From Hyphomicrobiales bacterium (GTDB lineage: Bacteria; Pseudomonadota; Alphaproteobacteria; Rhizobiales; JACESI01): a DNA stretch of 64,000 nucleotides. A program made the translations under genes and the position numbers. Of the stretch, positions 39,201-47,181 are shown piece after piece. The notes beneath the pieces were generated by a model. It ran no database searches. It was not told the origin of the DNA and saw only the letters and a program-made list of their open reading frames with translations. How positions within the stretch are numbered: the stretch's first letter is position 1; each line of letters begins with the position of its first letter. The stretch lies in NCBI GenBank assembly GCA_039973685.1, contig JBDWKL010000018.1, forward strand, positions 1 to 64,000, in the 5' to 3' direction.

Positions 39201-39882
39201 CTTCATTCCATAGCCCGTGGATCAACGCATCAATCGGTGCTGCATTACCGCCTTCTAAAAGCGCGCGGTAGAACACGACCACGGCGACCGGTGCATTCGG
39301 TATCCATGTGGCTTCCAAATCAATCAGCGAGGGTTGCGCGATACCGGGCCAGTAATAACCTGCTTTCAACAGCGCTTTGGGCGGGTTTGCTTCTGGCCGT
39401 TCGGGGTCGAGCATATGCGCGATATAGCCGATAAAGCCCGATGCATTGGCTGGACCACCCTCAATCAAATAGCCCCAAAGCGCATGAAAATCTTCTTCGT
39501 TCACCGTTGAGAGGCTGGTGAGTTCGTCATCCAGTTTATTATCACCAGGCAAGAGTGCGAGTTGAATATTGTTGGCTTTAGCAAAAGCTGTCAGCTCATC
39601 CACCAGATAAGACCAATAAGCACGACCACCTAAAAGACGGGCGACAATCAGCTTCGCTTTGCCGCAGGTTTTTTCAAGATATACATCCACGGACATTGGA
39701 TGTTTAAGCTGCATCAAATTGGCAAGCCGTAATGAATAAGGCGTGTTCGCACCTGCTTTTGAAAGAGCGACTATTTCCGTATCAGCCGCACTCAGAAAAA
39801 TCACATCGGCAGGCGATTGACCAAGGTCGATGGCTTCATCACCATCGCTAATCTCGCCTGCTTGTGCTGCCAATAAATGCAT
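36199..39882 (-). CDS. cobN: Cobaltochelatase large subunit CobN
   Basis: CobN, 1227 residues, is the substrate-binding subunit of the aerobic ATP-dependent cobalt chelatase that inserts Co2+ into hydrogenobyrinic acid a,c-diamide with CobS and CobT. Family landmarks include NYPNRDGRIGNGVGYDTP, the HGNLEWLPGK-type motif (here NGKHGNQEWLPGKALALS) and ETTSGKRPKVYHNDHSRPERP near the C terminus. The length is normal. It follows cobW after 48 bases. CobS and CobT are not in the window, as is usual in alphaproteobacteria, where they lie elsewhere. Confidence 0.96.
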   Translation of the reverse strand: MHLLAAQAGEISDGDEAIDLGQSPADVIFLSAADTEIVALSKAGANTPYSLRLANLMQLKHPMSVDVYLEKTCGKAKLIVARLLGGRAYWSYLVDELTAFAKANNIQLALLPGDNKLDDELTSLSTVNEEDFHALWGYLIEGGPANASGFIGYIAHMLDPERPEANPPKALLKAGYYWPGIAQPSLIDLEATWIPNAPVAVVVFYRALLEGGNAAPIDALIHGLWNEDINALPIFVPSLKDPLAMALLDEVVREAEPSVILNTTGFAVSSYDGSESLNPFEEADCPVLQVVLSSSSKQAWEDDIQGLSARDLAMHVVLPELDGRIMSRAVSFKSAAQFDERTQTNIVTYEPQQDRIAYVSKLAKHWVKLRNAENSERKVAIILANYPNRDGRIGNGVGYDTPQSTIEILKALDGEGYQVEGIPADGTTLVHQLLDGTTNAETRGISTAQLSVADYETAFATLPQKLRDEVLERWGEPSKDPFVKGGAFQLALQMHGNIAVGIQPARGYNIDPKETYHSPDLVPPHGYFAFYIWLRERFGIHAAIHNGKHGNQEWLPGKALALSEECYPEAVLGPLPNLYPFIVNDPGEGTQAKRRSSAVIIDHLTPPLTRAETYGPLKDLEALVDEYYLASGLDPRRLTLLRKHILDLVRAEKLDLDAGISDDDGEDDALQKLDAYLCDLKEAQIRDGLHVLGLSPEGEQERDLLVALTRVPRRLGEGGDQSLIRALAGDLGFDFDPLDCDFSNQWDGEKPSVLAELDASPWRSVGDTVERLELLAQKLVTSHSTLSDLIQQSGSEDEPFSSTTVLEALESTIRPKLQSCGPNELGNLVKGLNGQFVPAGPSGAPTRGRLDVLPTGRNFFSIDNRTLPTPAAWALGEKSASLLIQRYFQDNGAWPKSFGLSVWGTSNMRTGGDDIAQALALIGVKPKWDPASWRVTGFEITPLAKLGRPRVDVTLRISGFFRDAFPAQIALFDSAVQAVAALDEEEAENPLTKSENPIRIFGSKPGAYGAGLQALIDEKIWDDQTDLANAYMEWGGYAYGAKLKGEAKHDDFKARLSSIEAVIHNQDNREHDLLDSDDYYQFEGGMTAAVETTSGKRPKVYHNDHSRPERPVIRSLEEEIGRVMRSRVANPKWIKGVMRHGYKGAFEIAATVDYMFAFAATTGAVKDHHFDMAFDAYIADEEVRAFIEENNAPALTEISERLKEAIDRGLWTPKLNSAYGLLEEIST

Positions 39883-39930
39883 ATGTCTCTATTTTCAACC
39901 TGCTGAATTGGCTTTGAATGTCTTTTAGAT

Positions 39931-40968
39931 TTACGCAGAAAGCGCTGAACGGATCGCCGCTTCGTCCATGCCTTTTTCACTGATGACAACAAGGGATGTT
40001 GCCTGTTTTTCACCCGCATTCCAAGGGCGATCAAAATGAGCATTCACGCGTGGGCCAACGGCTTGCACCACGAGGCGGGCTGCGACACCTTCCAACGAGA
40101 CGAAGCCTTTTAGGCGCAAAATATCGTGGTCTTGCATCACCTTAGTGAATTGCTCAACAGCTGCTTCTTTATCTGCAAATGTCCCTGTTTCAACCACGAA
40201 GCTTTCGAAATCATCATGGTCGTGATCTTCGTGCCCGTGGTCCGCTTCATGGTGCGAGAGGCGGTTTGCCATGTCGTCTTCCGCCTTACTATCAAGACCT
40301 AACAACATGCCACCATCAATGGCCCCTTCGTGGGTCGCAATAAAAGAAACACCTGGGCGCACTTCTTTACGAAGGTCTGCTTCGACTTTAGAAAGCGTAT
40401 CGCCATCAACCAAATCAGATTTATTGAGAAGCACCATGTCAGCGCAAACGAGTTGATCTTCAAAAAGCTCATGCAATGGGCTTTCATGATCAAGATTTTC
40501 ATCGGCAGCACGTTGCGCTTCAACCGCTTTTTCATTGGCAGCAAAACGGCCTTCTGAAACAGCCGGTGTATCCACAATGGTGATGACGCCATCAACAGAA
40601 ACGCGCTCTTTAATCGTTGGCCAAGAAAAGGCTTTAACCAGCGGCTGAGGCAGGGCCAGACCCGATGTTTCAATGACGATGTGATCTGGCGGTGTTTCAC
40701 GGTCTAGAAGCTTCGACATGGTGGGTAGAAAGTCATCTGCCACGGTGCAACAAATACAACCATTTGCCAGCTCAACGATGTCATCTTCGGAGCAAACCTC
40801 GTCGCCGCATCCTTTTAGCACTTCACCATCCACGCCAACGTCACCAAATTCATTGATGATAAGCGCGATCTTTTTGCCATTTGCTTGTTCTAAAAGCTGG
40901 CGAATGATGGTCGTTTTTCCCGCACCGAGGAAGCCTGTGAAAACAGTTGCTGGGATTTTGTTGTGCAT
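39931..40968 (-). CDS. cobW: CobW-family GTPase metallochaperone
   Basis: A 345-residue G3E GTPase: Walker A GFLGAGKTT at 12-20, the metal-binding CICC at 71-74, NKSD at 182-185, a His/Asp-rich stretch (239-251) that could bind metal, and a CobW C-terminal domain. CobW is thought to deliver cobalt to the CobN chelatase, in line with cobN being next in the operon. I searched the 97-bp upstream spacer for a cobalamin riboswitch and saw none. Confidence 0.94.
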   Translation of the reverse strand: MHNKIPATVFTGFLGAGKTTIIRQLLEQANGKKIALIINEFGDVGVDGEVLKGCGDEVCSEDDIVELANGCICCTVADDFLPTMSKLLDRETPPDHIVIETSGLALPQPLVKAFSWPTIKERVSVDGVITIVDTPAVSEGRFAANEKAVEAQRAADENLDHESPLHELFEDQLVCADMVLLNKSDLVDGDTLSKVEADLRKEVRPGVSFIATHEGAIDGGMLLGLDSKAEDDMANRLSHHEADHGHEDHDHDDFESFVVETGTFADKEAAVEQFTKVMQDHDILRLKGFVSLEGVAARLVVQAVGPRVNAHFDRPWNAGEKQATSLVVISEKGMDEAAIRSALSA

Positions 40969-41065
40969 GGTCGATGCTCCGTTTAATTCGTGCTCATGAC
41001 ATAAACGAACGAATGGCGCTGTCTAGCGCTTTGTTCCCGTCATTGTTGATTGGCGGTGAATTTGG

Positions 41066-42361
41066 CTAGTTATAAAGATCGTCGCGTGTCTGTGGCATCA
41101 CATTTTTGTTGCGTTTGCGACGTGTTGCAACGGTTTGGTTGATTTGCACTGCACCGCGTTCAAAGGCGAGCGCGCATCCAGCCATGTATAAAAACCAAAG
41201 CCGCGCTTTCGGCTCACCAATTTCTGTAATCGCTTCATCGAACCGATCCCACAACCGCGTTGCCCATATCCGGCACGTACGCCCGTAATGTTCGCGCAGG
41301 TTTTCCACGTCGTGAACTTCAAAACCATGTGCTTCCAAATTTGAGAGCGACATACCGATATGATCAAGTTCTCCACCGGGGAAGATGTATTTAACCAGCG
41401 CCTTATGCTCTTTGCTCTTTTTGTTAAAGCGCTTGCCCTTTTTATTTCGCCGCGTAATCGCGTGATGCAGATAAACTCCACCCGGTTCTAACAGCCGCGC
41501 AACCGTTGAAAAATAAGTTTCATAGTTTTCAATGCCAACATGCTCAAACATGCCGATGGATGAAATCTTATCAAAGCGCTGATCAAGCTCGGTGTATGAC
41601 TTTATCTCAATGGTAATCTTGTCACTCAAGCCTTCTTCCTCAATTCGCTTTCTGGCAAGTTCGGTCTGCTCTTGCGACAAGGAAACACCATGCCCCGTGG
41701 CGCCATAATGCTTGGCGGCATGAATAAGCATCGCACCCCAACCGCACCCAATATCAAGCAAACGGTCGCCAGGCTTTAGGCGGAGTTTTTTACAAATATG
41801 GTCCAGCTTATCAAACTGCGCCTGTTCAAGCGTGTTGTTCCAATCTTTGAAATAGGCGCATGTGTACAACATCGCATCATCAAGGAAGAGCTTATAAAAA
41901 CCGTTGGAAACATCATAATGATGCTGGATCGCGCTTTTGCTGGAGCCACCCACATGAGCGTTGTCACCAGAAAGGTTGCTAGCTGCGGCTTCGTAATTGC
42001 GATCACCCAGCAATAAGGAAGGCAGGTCTTTAGCAAGAGCCCATTTTGGCAAGGTCTTGAGTTTCGCTTTCAAGCCCGATGGCTTGTTCATGGCAGCGAC
42101 ATCAAAAATGGTGCCGTTTATCAAATCAACTTGCTTGGAAGCCCAAAGTTCAACCAAACTATCAATAGAGGGATGACGGGCAACAGTGCGCACCGCTTGG
42201 GGGGACGCCACATGCACATGCAAAGTCTTTTGAGCATCAAAATCATCGGCCCCACCCAGCACATCGCCATTCCATAGCGAGACGGGAATTGGCAATTCAA
42301 GGTGCTCAACAACAGTACGCACAAAGCGCAATGTCTTTTGATCGGAAGCGTTAGATGCCAT
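41066..42361 (-). CDS. cfa: Cyclopropane-fatty-acyl-phospholipid synthase
   Basis: CFA synthase methylates the double bond of unsaturated membrane phospholipids with SAM. The 431-residue protein has an N-terminal lipid-binding domain and a methyltransferase domain: HYDVSNGFYKLFLDDAMLYTCAYF, LLDIGCGWGAMLIHAA, SIGMFEHVG and YIFPGGELDHIG. All are family-standard. It is transcribed away from the 500-bp gap (42362-42861) that contains the short-ORF element. Confidence 0.93.
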   Translation of the reverse strand: MASNASDQKTLRFVRTVVEHLELPIPVSLWNGDVLGGADDFDAQKTLHVHVASPQAVRTVARHPSIDSLVELWASKQVDLINGTIFDVAAMNKPSGLKAKLKTLPKWALAKDLPSLLLGDRNYEAAASNLSGDNAHVGGSSKSAIQHHYDVSNGFYKLFLDDAMLYTCAYFKDWNNTLEQAQFDKLDHICKKLRLKPGDRLLDIGCGWGAMLIHAAKHYGATGHGVSLSQEQTELARKRIEEEGLSDKITIEIKSYTELDQRFDKISSIGMFEHVGIENYETYFSTVARLLEPGGVYLHHAITRRNKKGKRFNKKSKEHKALVKYIFPGGELDHIGMSLSNLEAHGFEVHDVENLREHYGRTCRIWATRLWDRFDEAITEIGEPKARLWFLYMAGCALAFERGAVQINQTVATRRKRNKNVMPQTRDDLYN

Positions 42362-42525
42362 TAATTGAAACTTTCAGTGCTCATCATTGTTCATCCAAGC
42401 CCATCGACCATCGGTTCGATTGCTTTATTGGAATGCGTCTTTGTTATAGAGGCCATGCAATTTGAGGCAAATAAATTTTGAGTTGAATAGAGATTGCTCT
42501 CATCACGCCAAAACACACCTCCCTC

Positions 42526-42553
42526 TTGCCAATCTACAAAGAATCTCTACTCT
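42526..42553 (+). promoter_or_regulatory. Possible sigma-70 promoter for the short-ORF transcript
   Basis: TTGCCA, 16 bases, TACTCT. The -10 is imperfect. It is placed 24 bases before the extended Shine-Dalgarno of the 25-codon ORF. Confidence 0.35.
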
Positions 42554-42576
42554 CATGAATATCTGAAACAAACGAG

Positions 42577-42589
42577 AGGAGGTGATCCA
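42577..42589 (+). promoter_or_regulatory. Extended Shine-Dalgarno sequence
   Basis: AGGAGGTGATCCA is complementary to 13 consecutive bases at the 3' end of bacterial 16S rRNA (end GGATCACCTCCT). The AGGAGG core is seven bases from the ATG at 42590. Such a long match is far beyond what normal genes in this window have. Confidence 0.8.
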
Positions 42590-42667
42590 ATGTCAGTCAC
42601 GTATTTGAGGCACAATGTGCAAAGCCATATGGGTATGATGATGGAGCAGCCTTCATTATCTGCATGA
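42590..42667 (+). CDS. 25-codon ORF, candidate leader peptide
   Basis: The ORF follows an exceptionally strong ribosome-binding site and encodes 25 residues, beginning MSVTYLRHNV, with a Met-rich middle (HMGMMMEQ at about 13-20, three ATG codons in a row) and a TGA stop. It is followed by hairpins and an intrinsic terminator 79 bases later, a layout like an attenuation leader. It resembles no protein I know. It could be a leader peptide, a small functional protein or part of a dual-function RNA. Confidence 0.5.
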   Translation: MSVTYLRHNVQSHMGMMMEQPSLSA

Positions 42668-42777
42668 CTTTTGGGTCTGCATAGCCATTGGCACGGGCGA
42701 AAGCCCAAAGCGCATTGGGGCAACGTTCCACGCCTCTTGCGGACGGGGGTCACTTACAGGTGGCCCCTTTTCTTTTG
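42668..42777 (+). ncRNA. Structured 3' part of the short transcript
   Basis: After the ORF stop, CTTTTGGG (42668-42675) can pair with CCCAAAG (42704-42710). Alternatively GGGC-GAAA-GCCC (42695-42706) forms a GNRA-capped hairpin. The two are mutually exclusive, and an intrinsic terminator follows. This is the pattern of an attenuator or of a small RNA with a Rho-independent end; no named RNA family is recognised. Confidence 0.4.
42746..42777 (+). terminator. Intrinsic terminator of the short transcript
   Basis: GGGGTCAC (42746-42753) pairs with GTGGCCCC (42760-42767) through one G-U pair around TTACAG, followed by TTTTCTTTT. It is oriented to stop plus-strand transcription 84 bases before the 83-residue gene. 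Confidence 0.85.
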
Positions 42778-42861
42778 CCTAATGGTTTCATCGTGGGATA
42801 AACTCTATCAACCGCACTTCAAATATTGAATTTTTTCGCTTTTTAGATAAGGCTTTGCGAC

Positions 42862-43113
42862 ATGACAGATACCACCGCGCTTAAATATAGCCTGACGCAC
42901 CCTATCGTTTGCGCCAAATGTTCAGAAGATGTGCTGCAAGGCCGCTCTAATGGCTTGTCGATGCGTGAATATGCAGCCGTTGATATAGGATTTACCAGCA
43001 TTGGCGTGCAGGTTTGGTGCAGACGCCATAACATCAACGTGGTGCATATTGATTTCCAAGGAAATCGACTACCCGCAGATTTCCGCTGTCTCGAAATGCC
43101 TGAGACGCAATAA
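42862..43113 (+). CDS. Hypothetical 83-residue protein with a possible zinc site
   Basis: I do not recognise a family. The protein contains CAKC at 17-20 and CRRH at 53-56, a CxxC plus CxxH arrangement that could hold one zinc ion, plus Cys76 and His62. The ATG is nine bases after AAGG. It lies downstream of the short-ORF/terminator element, so it may be controlled by read-through, and ends at the terminator shared with trxA. Confidence 0.65.
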   Translation: MTDTTALKYSLTHPIVCAKCSEDVLQGRSNGLSMREYAAVDIGFTSIGVQVWCRRHNINVVHIDFQGNRLPADFRCLEMPETQ

Positions 43114-43151
43114 ACATTTCAAATTCAAAATTTTCAAAGCCAAAACAAAGA

Positions 43152-43178
43152 AAAGCCGGAGCAAGCTCCGGCTTTCTT
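43152..43178. terminator. Bidirectional terminator between the 83-residue gene and trxA
   Basis: AAAGCCGGAGC and GCTCCGGCTTT form a perfect hairpin with a very short loop, A-rich on the left and T-rich on the right. It serves both convergent genes. Confidence 0.9.
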
Positions 43179-43200
43179 GTCTTCGTCATTTGGTTTTGAA

Positions 43201-43518
43201 TTAAACGCTTGCGCCAATCCATTTAGCCAAATCGCTTTTAGGGGCTGCACCAACTTTTGTGTCTACCGGCGCGCCATCTTTAAACATGATCATTGTTGGA
43301 ATTGAACGCACACCATATTTGATGGCTGTTTCATTGTTCTCATCAATATTCACTTTAACGATTTTCACGTTGCTCATCTCATCTGAGATTTCTTCAAGTG
43401 ATGGGCCGATCATTTTGCAAGGTCCGCACCATTCCGCCCAAAAGTCTACGACAACGGGTGTATCTGAATTGATGACTTCTTGCTCAAAAGATGCGTCTGT
43501 CACGGCTGTTGTTGGCAT
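43201..43518 (-). CDS. trxA: Thioredoxin
   Basis: A 105-residue thioredoxin with the redox motif WCGPCK (Cys31 and Cys34), DFWAEW before it, and the cis-proline segment SIPTMIMF. It reduces disulfides of cytoplasmic proteins such as ribonucleotide reductase. It lies 177 bases downstream of addA on the same strand, and the spacer has a sigma-32-like promoter. The linkage with addAB is common in Hyphomicrobiales. Confidence 0.96.
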   Translation of the reverse strand: MPTTAVTDASFEQEVINSDTPVVVDFWAEWCGPCKMIGPSLEEISDEMSNVKIVKVNIDENNETAIKYGVRSIPTMIMFKDGAPVDTKVGAAPKSDLAKWIGASV

Positions 43519-43633
43519 ATTTCTGTCCCTTTTGTTAAAACCTGCTCTTTGCGGCTTTCCTTGAATGCTTTCTACAATGATTCCATATCCTTGCCCATAA
43601 GCAAGTAGGATTCGATTGTTAATTCGTTATAAG

Positions 43634-43661
43634 AAATAGGAATTTCGCGCCGATTTGCAAG
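43634..43661 (-). promoter_or_regulatory. Sigma-32-like promoter upstream of trxA
   Basis: Read on the minus strand: CTTG, 17 bases, CCTATTT. This matches the alphaproteobacterial heat-shock pattern CTTG-N17/18-CYTATNT. It would give a leader of about 110 bases and let trxA respond to heat independently of the addBA operon. Confidence 0.5.
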
Positions 43662-43695
43662 GTTTTGATATTCCATTTAGCTCACGTTAGCGTGT

Positions 43696-46600
43696 TCATA
43701 ACCCTTTGAGAGCGTTTTCTAGACAGCCAAATTCAAGTGTTTCGAGCTGCGGCTTAGATGTCCACAGAATAGAAGCCATTATCTCTTTATCAGGATAAAT
43801 TGACATTAGAAGCTTGGCGTAAAGCGCAAGTTGGCGCTCAATTTGTTTGCGCTCCGCGCCATCAGTTACAATTTTGCGGTGGGTTTTGAAATCAACGATA
43901 TGCACGCTCTCATCACTGACAACCAAACGGTCAATTTGACCGCGCACCATGACACTGCTTGCCTCTAAATCAACGCGACCTGCAACCGTGACCTCGGCTT
44001 TCGCCTTCTCATCAAACAGCCCTGCCATATCAGGATGCGACAATACAGAAAGCACTTCAGCTTGCATGATGGCGCGACTTTCAGCGCTTGCTTGGGGCAA
44101 TATCTCACTTAAATAGCGTGCGGCAATGTTTGGCTGCTCAGCAGGTGAATGGGTTGGCAATCGTTCTAACAATCGGTGCATAAGCGTGCCGCGCTCAGCG
44201 GGCGGAATATCGGCCAACATATCAGCACCCGCGTCACTCTCTTGTGCGGCATAGTCAATGTTTTCGGATAGTTCATCAGCACCAAGCGCTTTTGATGGCG
44301 AGAGATAATTGAGTCCCGTCGACGCCTCGGGCGCTGTCTCGCTCAACCAATGGGGTGGGCGATAAGGGTCAACCAGTTGTTCCTTGTGCTCTTTAGCAGG
44401 CAATGCAGGCGCCGAACTCATTTGCCAACGCCAACGGTCAACCTCGCCGTCTTCGCCCATAACCTTCTGACAGTTTTCATCATTAGATAGCGCATTGAAA
44501 ATCGTCGCATACCAACCATCTTTGTTGGTCGCCCCTTTTTTATCTGCTGTACTCACCACATAAAGCCGATCGCGGGCGCGGGTCATGGCAACATAAAGCA
44601 GGCGGTAATATTCAGCCATTGATGATTGCTTATCACGGCTAAGGCTTGCAGCTTGCGCTTCAGTCTGGTGCTCTTTGCCACGCTTCCAAATAAACGGTGC
44701 ACCGTCCTTATCATCCAGCCCCAAAATATCAGGTTGGTGGACCGCATGATAAGGCGCGCCGCCATCGACAAGGAAAACAATCGGCGCCTCAAGACCCTTT
44801 GCACCGTGCACCGTCATCACACGAACTTCGTCGCGGCTTGATTCCATATCGCGTTTAATTTCAACCGACCCATCGCGGAACCAAGACACGAAGCCTTGCA
44901 AGGTCGGCACTTCGCTTTGCTCATAAGTTTGCACTTGCAACAAGAAGGCATCGAGCACTTCATCCGTTTCAGCACCAAGTGATGTCAAAAACGCGCGACG
45001 GCCCAAATCACGGGATAGGATGTTCAAGAAGAAATCAAACGGCGGCACAAAGTCGGCTTCTCGCCGCCAGCGATCTAGCACCTGATGGGCTTTCACATAA
45101 GGCGCGTCACCGTGTTGAGCACGCAGATAAAGCTCACTCCACAATGTGCCTCGACGGTCATGGGACAGATCAAACAGCTCGTCCTCTGATAGACCAATCA
45201 ACGGTGATTTTAAAACACCTGCGAGCGCTAAATCATCCTCTGAGAGAAGGACAAAATCAGCAAGCGCCATTAAATCCAAAATGGCGATATTATCGAGAAG
45301 CTTCAATCGATCAGAACCTGCAACGGGCACGCCTTGCGATTTTAAGGCTCGGTTTATCGCCTCAACCTGCGGTCCGCGTTTTCTGGTGAGGATCAAAACA
45401 TCGCCTGCAGTGATAATCTCACCTGTGCCTTCAAGACGCACATCGCCAGCTGTGAGGGTTTTGATCTCGGTCGCGATTTTCTTGGCCAGCGCCACCTTTT
45501 CGCTATCCTCACCCAACCGATCAAGCGGCTTCCACCAATCGTCATCGTGCTCCAGTTTTGGCGGTTGGGTGAATGCTTTCCAAACCTCAACTGAGCCAGG
45601 TTGATTTAGTCGCGCAGCGCTGTGGTCGACGTAATCGCTTGTCAATTGCTCCGAAATATTTTGATTCGCAAACACCAAATCAACGGCACCCAAAACATCT
45701 GCTGTCGAACGGAACGAGAGCGAGAGCGGCACTTTTTCAAAAGGCTTTTGAGCTGCACTTGAAAGCTGGATAAAATGTTCACGCATGTCAGAGAATTTCT
45801 CAGGGGACGCGCCTTGGAACGAATAGATCGACTGTTTTTCATCGCCCACCGCAAACATGGTGCGGTCAACAAGACGGGCGCTTTCTCCGGTGAAAAACTC
45901 GCTAGCAAGATGGCTCACCACATCCCACTGGCGTGGGCTTGTATCTTGCGCCTCATCGACCAGAATATGATCAAGCCCCTGATCAAGTTTGAAATGCACC
46001 CATGCTGCCGCATCTGGCTTTTCAAGCAGCTGGGCCGCCTTCTCGATCAAATCATCAAAGTCCATCATGCCCGTATCGGCTTTACGACGCTGATAATCTG
46101 CACTCACTGTTGAGCCTAAGATCAACAAAGCCCGCGTTGCATCCAATGTGGCAAGCGCTTTTTGCTTATCTAGTAATCCAGACAAGCGCTCTTGTTCTTG
46201 TGCTACCCGTTCTTCAAGATCAGGAAACAGACTAACGATGTCTTTTGACGCGATACTTGATATTTTTCTCGCTTCTTCTTTCTGAGTAAAGAAGAAAGAG
46301 AGCATGGCTTGAACACGCACATTGGACGGATTGGGTTGCAAAGCGTCAGTTAGGATCTCTCCCATTTTCTTGAACTTCACAGAGCTCTGTAACAGCTCTT
46401 GGCGAACGCTTTCCAGATAGACGTCATCCATATGAGGCGAGGCAAGCATCTGCTCTTTGAGGCCTGCTGCTGTATCATTACTGGAGATACCAAAGTGCTT
46501 TGCCAACTCCTGCAACGCCCCATCAATACCGCCTGTATTTTCAAGCCATTGATCAAGCTTTTTATAACTGTGCAGATAAGCTGAGAGCGCTTGTTGATAG

Positions 46601-47181
46601 CCCGTATCAGACGCGTTTGCGATAGCGTCAGACAAGGCGTTTGCAATCGGGCTTGTTGGATGATCTGCCGCCTCCAGCAAAACGGAACGCTGCGCCTCGT
46701 TGATCAAGTGTTCTTTGCCAACATCATCCAGAACTTCAAAATGCCCTGCGACATTTGCTTCCACCGGAAACTGGTGTAGCAAGCGTTCGCAAAACGCATG
46801 GATGGTTTGAATTTTCAGCCCGCCTGGTGTTTCGAGCGCTTTGGCGAAAAGCTGACGTGCGGTGTTACGCGCCAAATCGTTTGGCGGCTTTCCCGTTAGC
46901 TCACCAATTTCTTTAGACAAGGCTTCATCACTCAGCGTTGCCCAATTTGCAAGCTCATCAAACACCCGCGCTGACATTTCAGCCGCCGCCGCTTTGGTGA
47001 AAGTGAGGCAGAGGATTTTCGATGGGTCAGCACCTGCCAATAACAAGCGGATAACCCGCCGCGCCAAAACATAGGTCTTGCCCGAGCCAGCATTGGCTGC
47101 AACCCATGCGGACAAGGCAGGGTTTGATGCGGTCGCTTGCAAGCTCTTAGTGCGCTCATCAACGGCGAAATCAGCACTCAT
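43696..47181 (-). CDS. addA: AddA, helicase-nuclease subunit for double-strand break repair
   Basis: AddA, 1161 residues, is a UvrD-type 3'-5' helicase fused to a RecB-like nuclease. The Walker A region is ANAGSGKTYVLARR (about 29-42). LVDEAQDTSPRQW is Walker B (motif II). The C-terminal nuclease carries GQIDRLVVSDE with IVDFKTHRK. With AddB it processes DNA ends for RecA loading, as RecBCD does elsewhere. Its start overlaps the addB stop by an ATGA-type overlap (47178-47181). Confidence 0.95.
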   Translation of the reverse strand: MSADFAVDERTKSLQATASNPALSAWVAANAGSGKTYVLARRVIRLLLAGADPSKILCLTFTKAAAAEMSARVFDELANWATLSDEALSKEIGELTGKPPNDLARNTARQLFAKALETPGGLKIQTIHAFCERLLHQFPVEANVAGHFEVLDDVGKEHLINEAQRSVLLEAADHPTSPIANALSDAIANASDTGYQQALSAYLHSYKKLDQWLENTGGIDGALQELAKHFGISSNDTAAGLKEQMLASPHMDDVYLESVRQELLQSSVKFKKMGEILTDALQPNPSNVRVQAMLSFFFTQKEEARKISSIASKDIVSLFPDLEERVAQEQERLSGLLDKQKALATLDATRALLILGSTVSADYQRRKADTGMMDFDDLIEKAAQLLEKPDAAAWVHFKLDQGLDHILVDEAQDTSPRQWDVVSHLASEFFTGESARLVDRTMFAVGDEKQSIYSFQGASPEKFSDMREHFIQLSSAAQKPFEKVPLSLSFRSTADVLGAVDLVFANQNISEQLTSDYVDHSAARLNQPGSVEVWKAFTQPPKLEHDDDWWKPLDRLGEDSEKVALAKKIATEIKTLTAGDVRLEGTGEIITAGDVLILTRKRGPQVEAINRALKSQGVPVAGSDRLKLLDNIAILDLMALADFVLLSEDDLALAGVLKSPLIGLSEDELFDLSHDRRGTLWSELYLRAQHGDAPYVKAHQVLDRWRREADFVPPFDFFLNILSRDLGRRAFLTSLGAETDEVLDAFLLQVQTYEQSEVPTLQGFVSWFRDGSVEIKRDMESSRDEVRVMTVHGAKGLEAPIVFLVDGGAPYHAVHQPDILGLDDKDGAPFIWKRGKEHQTEAQAASLSRDKQSSMAEYYRLLYVAMTRARDRLYVVSTADKKGATNKDGWYATIFNALSNDENCQKVMGEDGEVDRWRWQMSSAPALPAKEHKEQLVDPYRPPHWLSETAPEASTGLNYLSPSKALGADELSENIDYAAQESDAGADMLADIPPAERGTLMHRLLERLPTHSPAEQPNIAARYLSEILPQASAESRAIMQAEVLSVLSHPDMAGLFDEKAKAEVTVAGRVDLEASSVMVRGQIDRLVVSDESVHIVDFKTHRKIVTDGAERKQIERQLALYAKLLMSIYPDKEIMASILWTSKPQLETLEFGCLENALKGL

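Larger units (their letters stand above)
42362..42861. other. 500-bp gap between cfa and a small gene
   Basis: The left part (42362-42525) should contain the cfa promoter on the minus strand; I see no clear consensus there. From 42526 to 42777 there is a plus-strand candidate transcript (promoter, short ORF, hairpins, terminator) listed separately. The last 84 bases (42778-42861) are AT-rich leader for the 83-residue gene. No tRNA or known RNA family was recognised by eye. Confidence 0.7.

Noticed and set aside
40969-41065. Cobalamin riboswitch before cobW-cobN-cobO
   Set aside because: The spacer is only 97 bases and contains no recognisable B12-box or the long paired structure needed.
42691-42706. 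Sigma-54 promoter at TTGGCAC
   Set aside because: The matching GC element at -12 is missing; the bases form a GNRA hairpin instead.
42719-42745. Pseudoknot (GCAA with TTGC, CGTTCC with GGACG)
   Set aside because: The pairings cross with zero-length connecting loops, which is sterically unlikely, so a riboswitch-like pseudoknot is not claimed.
42553-42753. 66-codon minus-strand ORF over the short-ORF element
   Set aside because: It has no ribosome-binding site and runs antisense through the plus-strand terminator; the plus-strand reading has far stronger signals.
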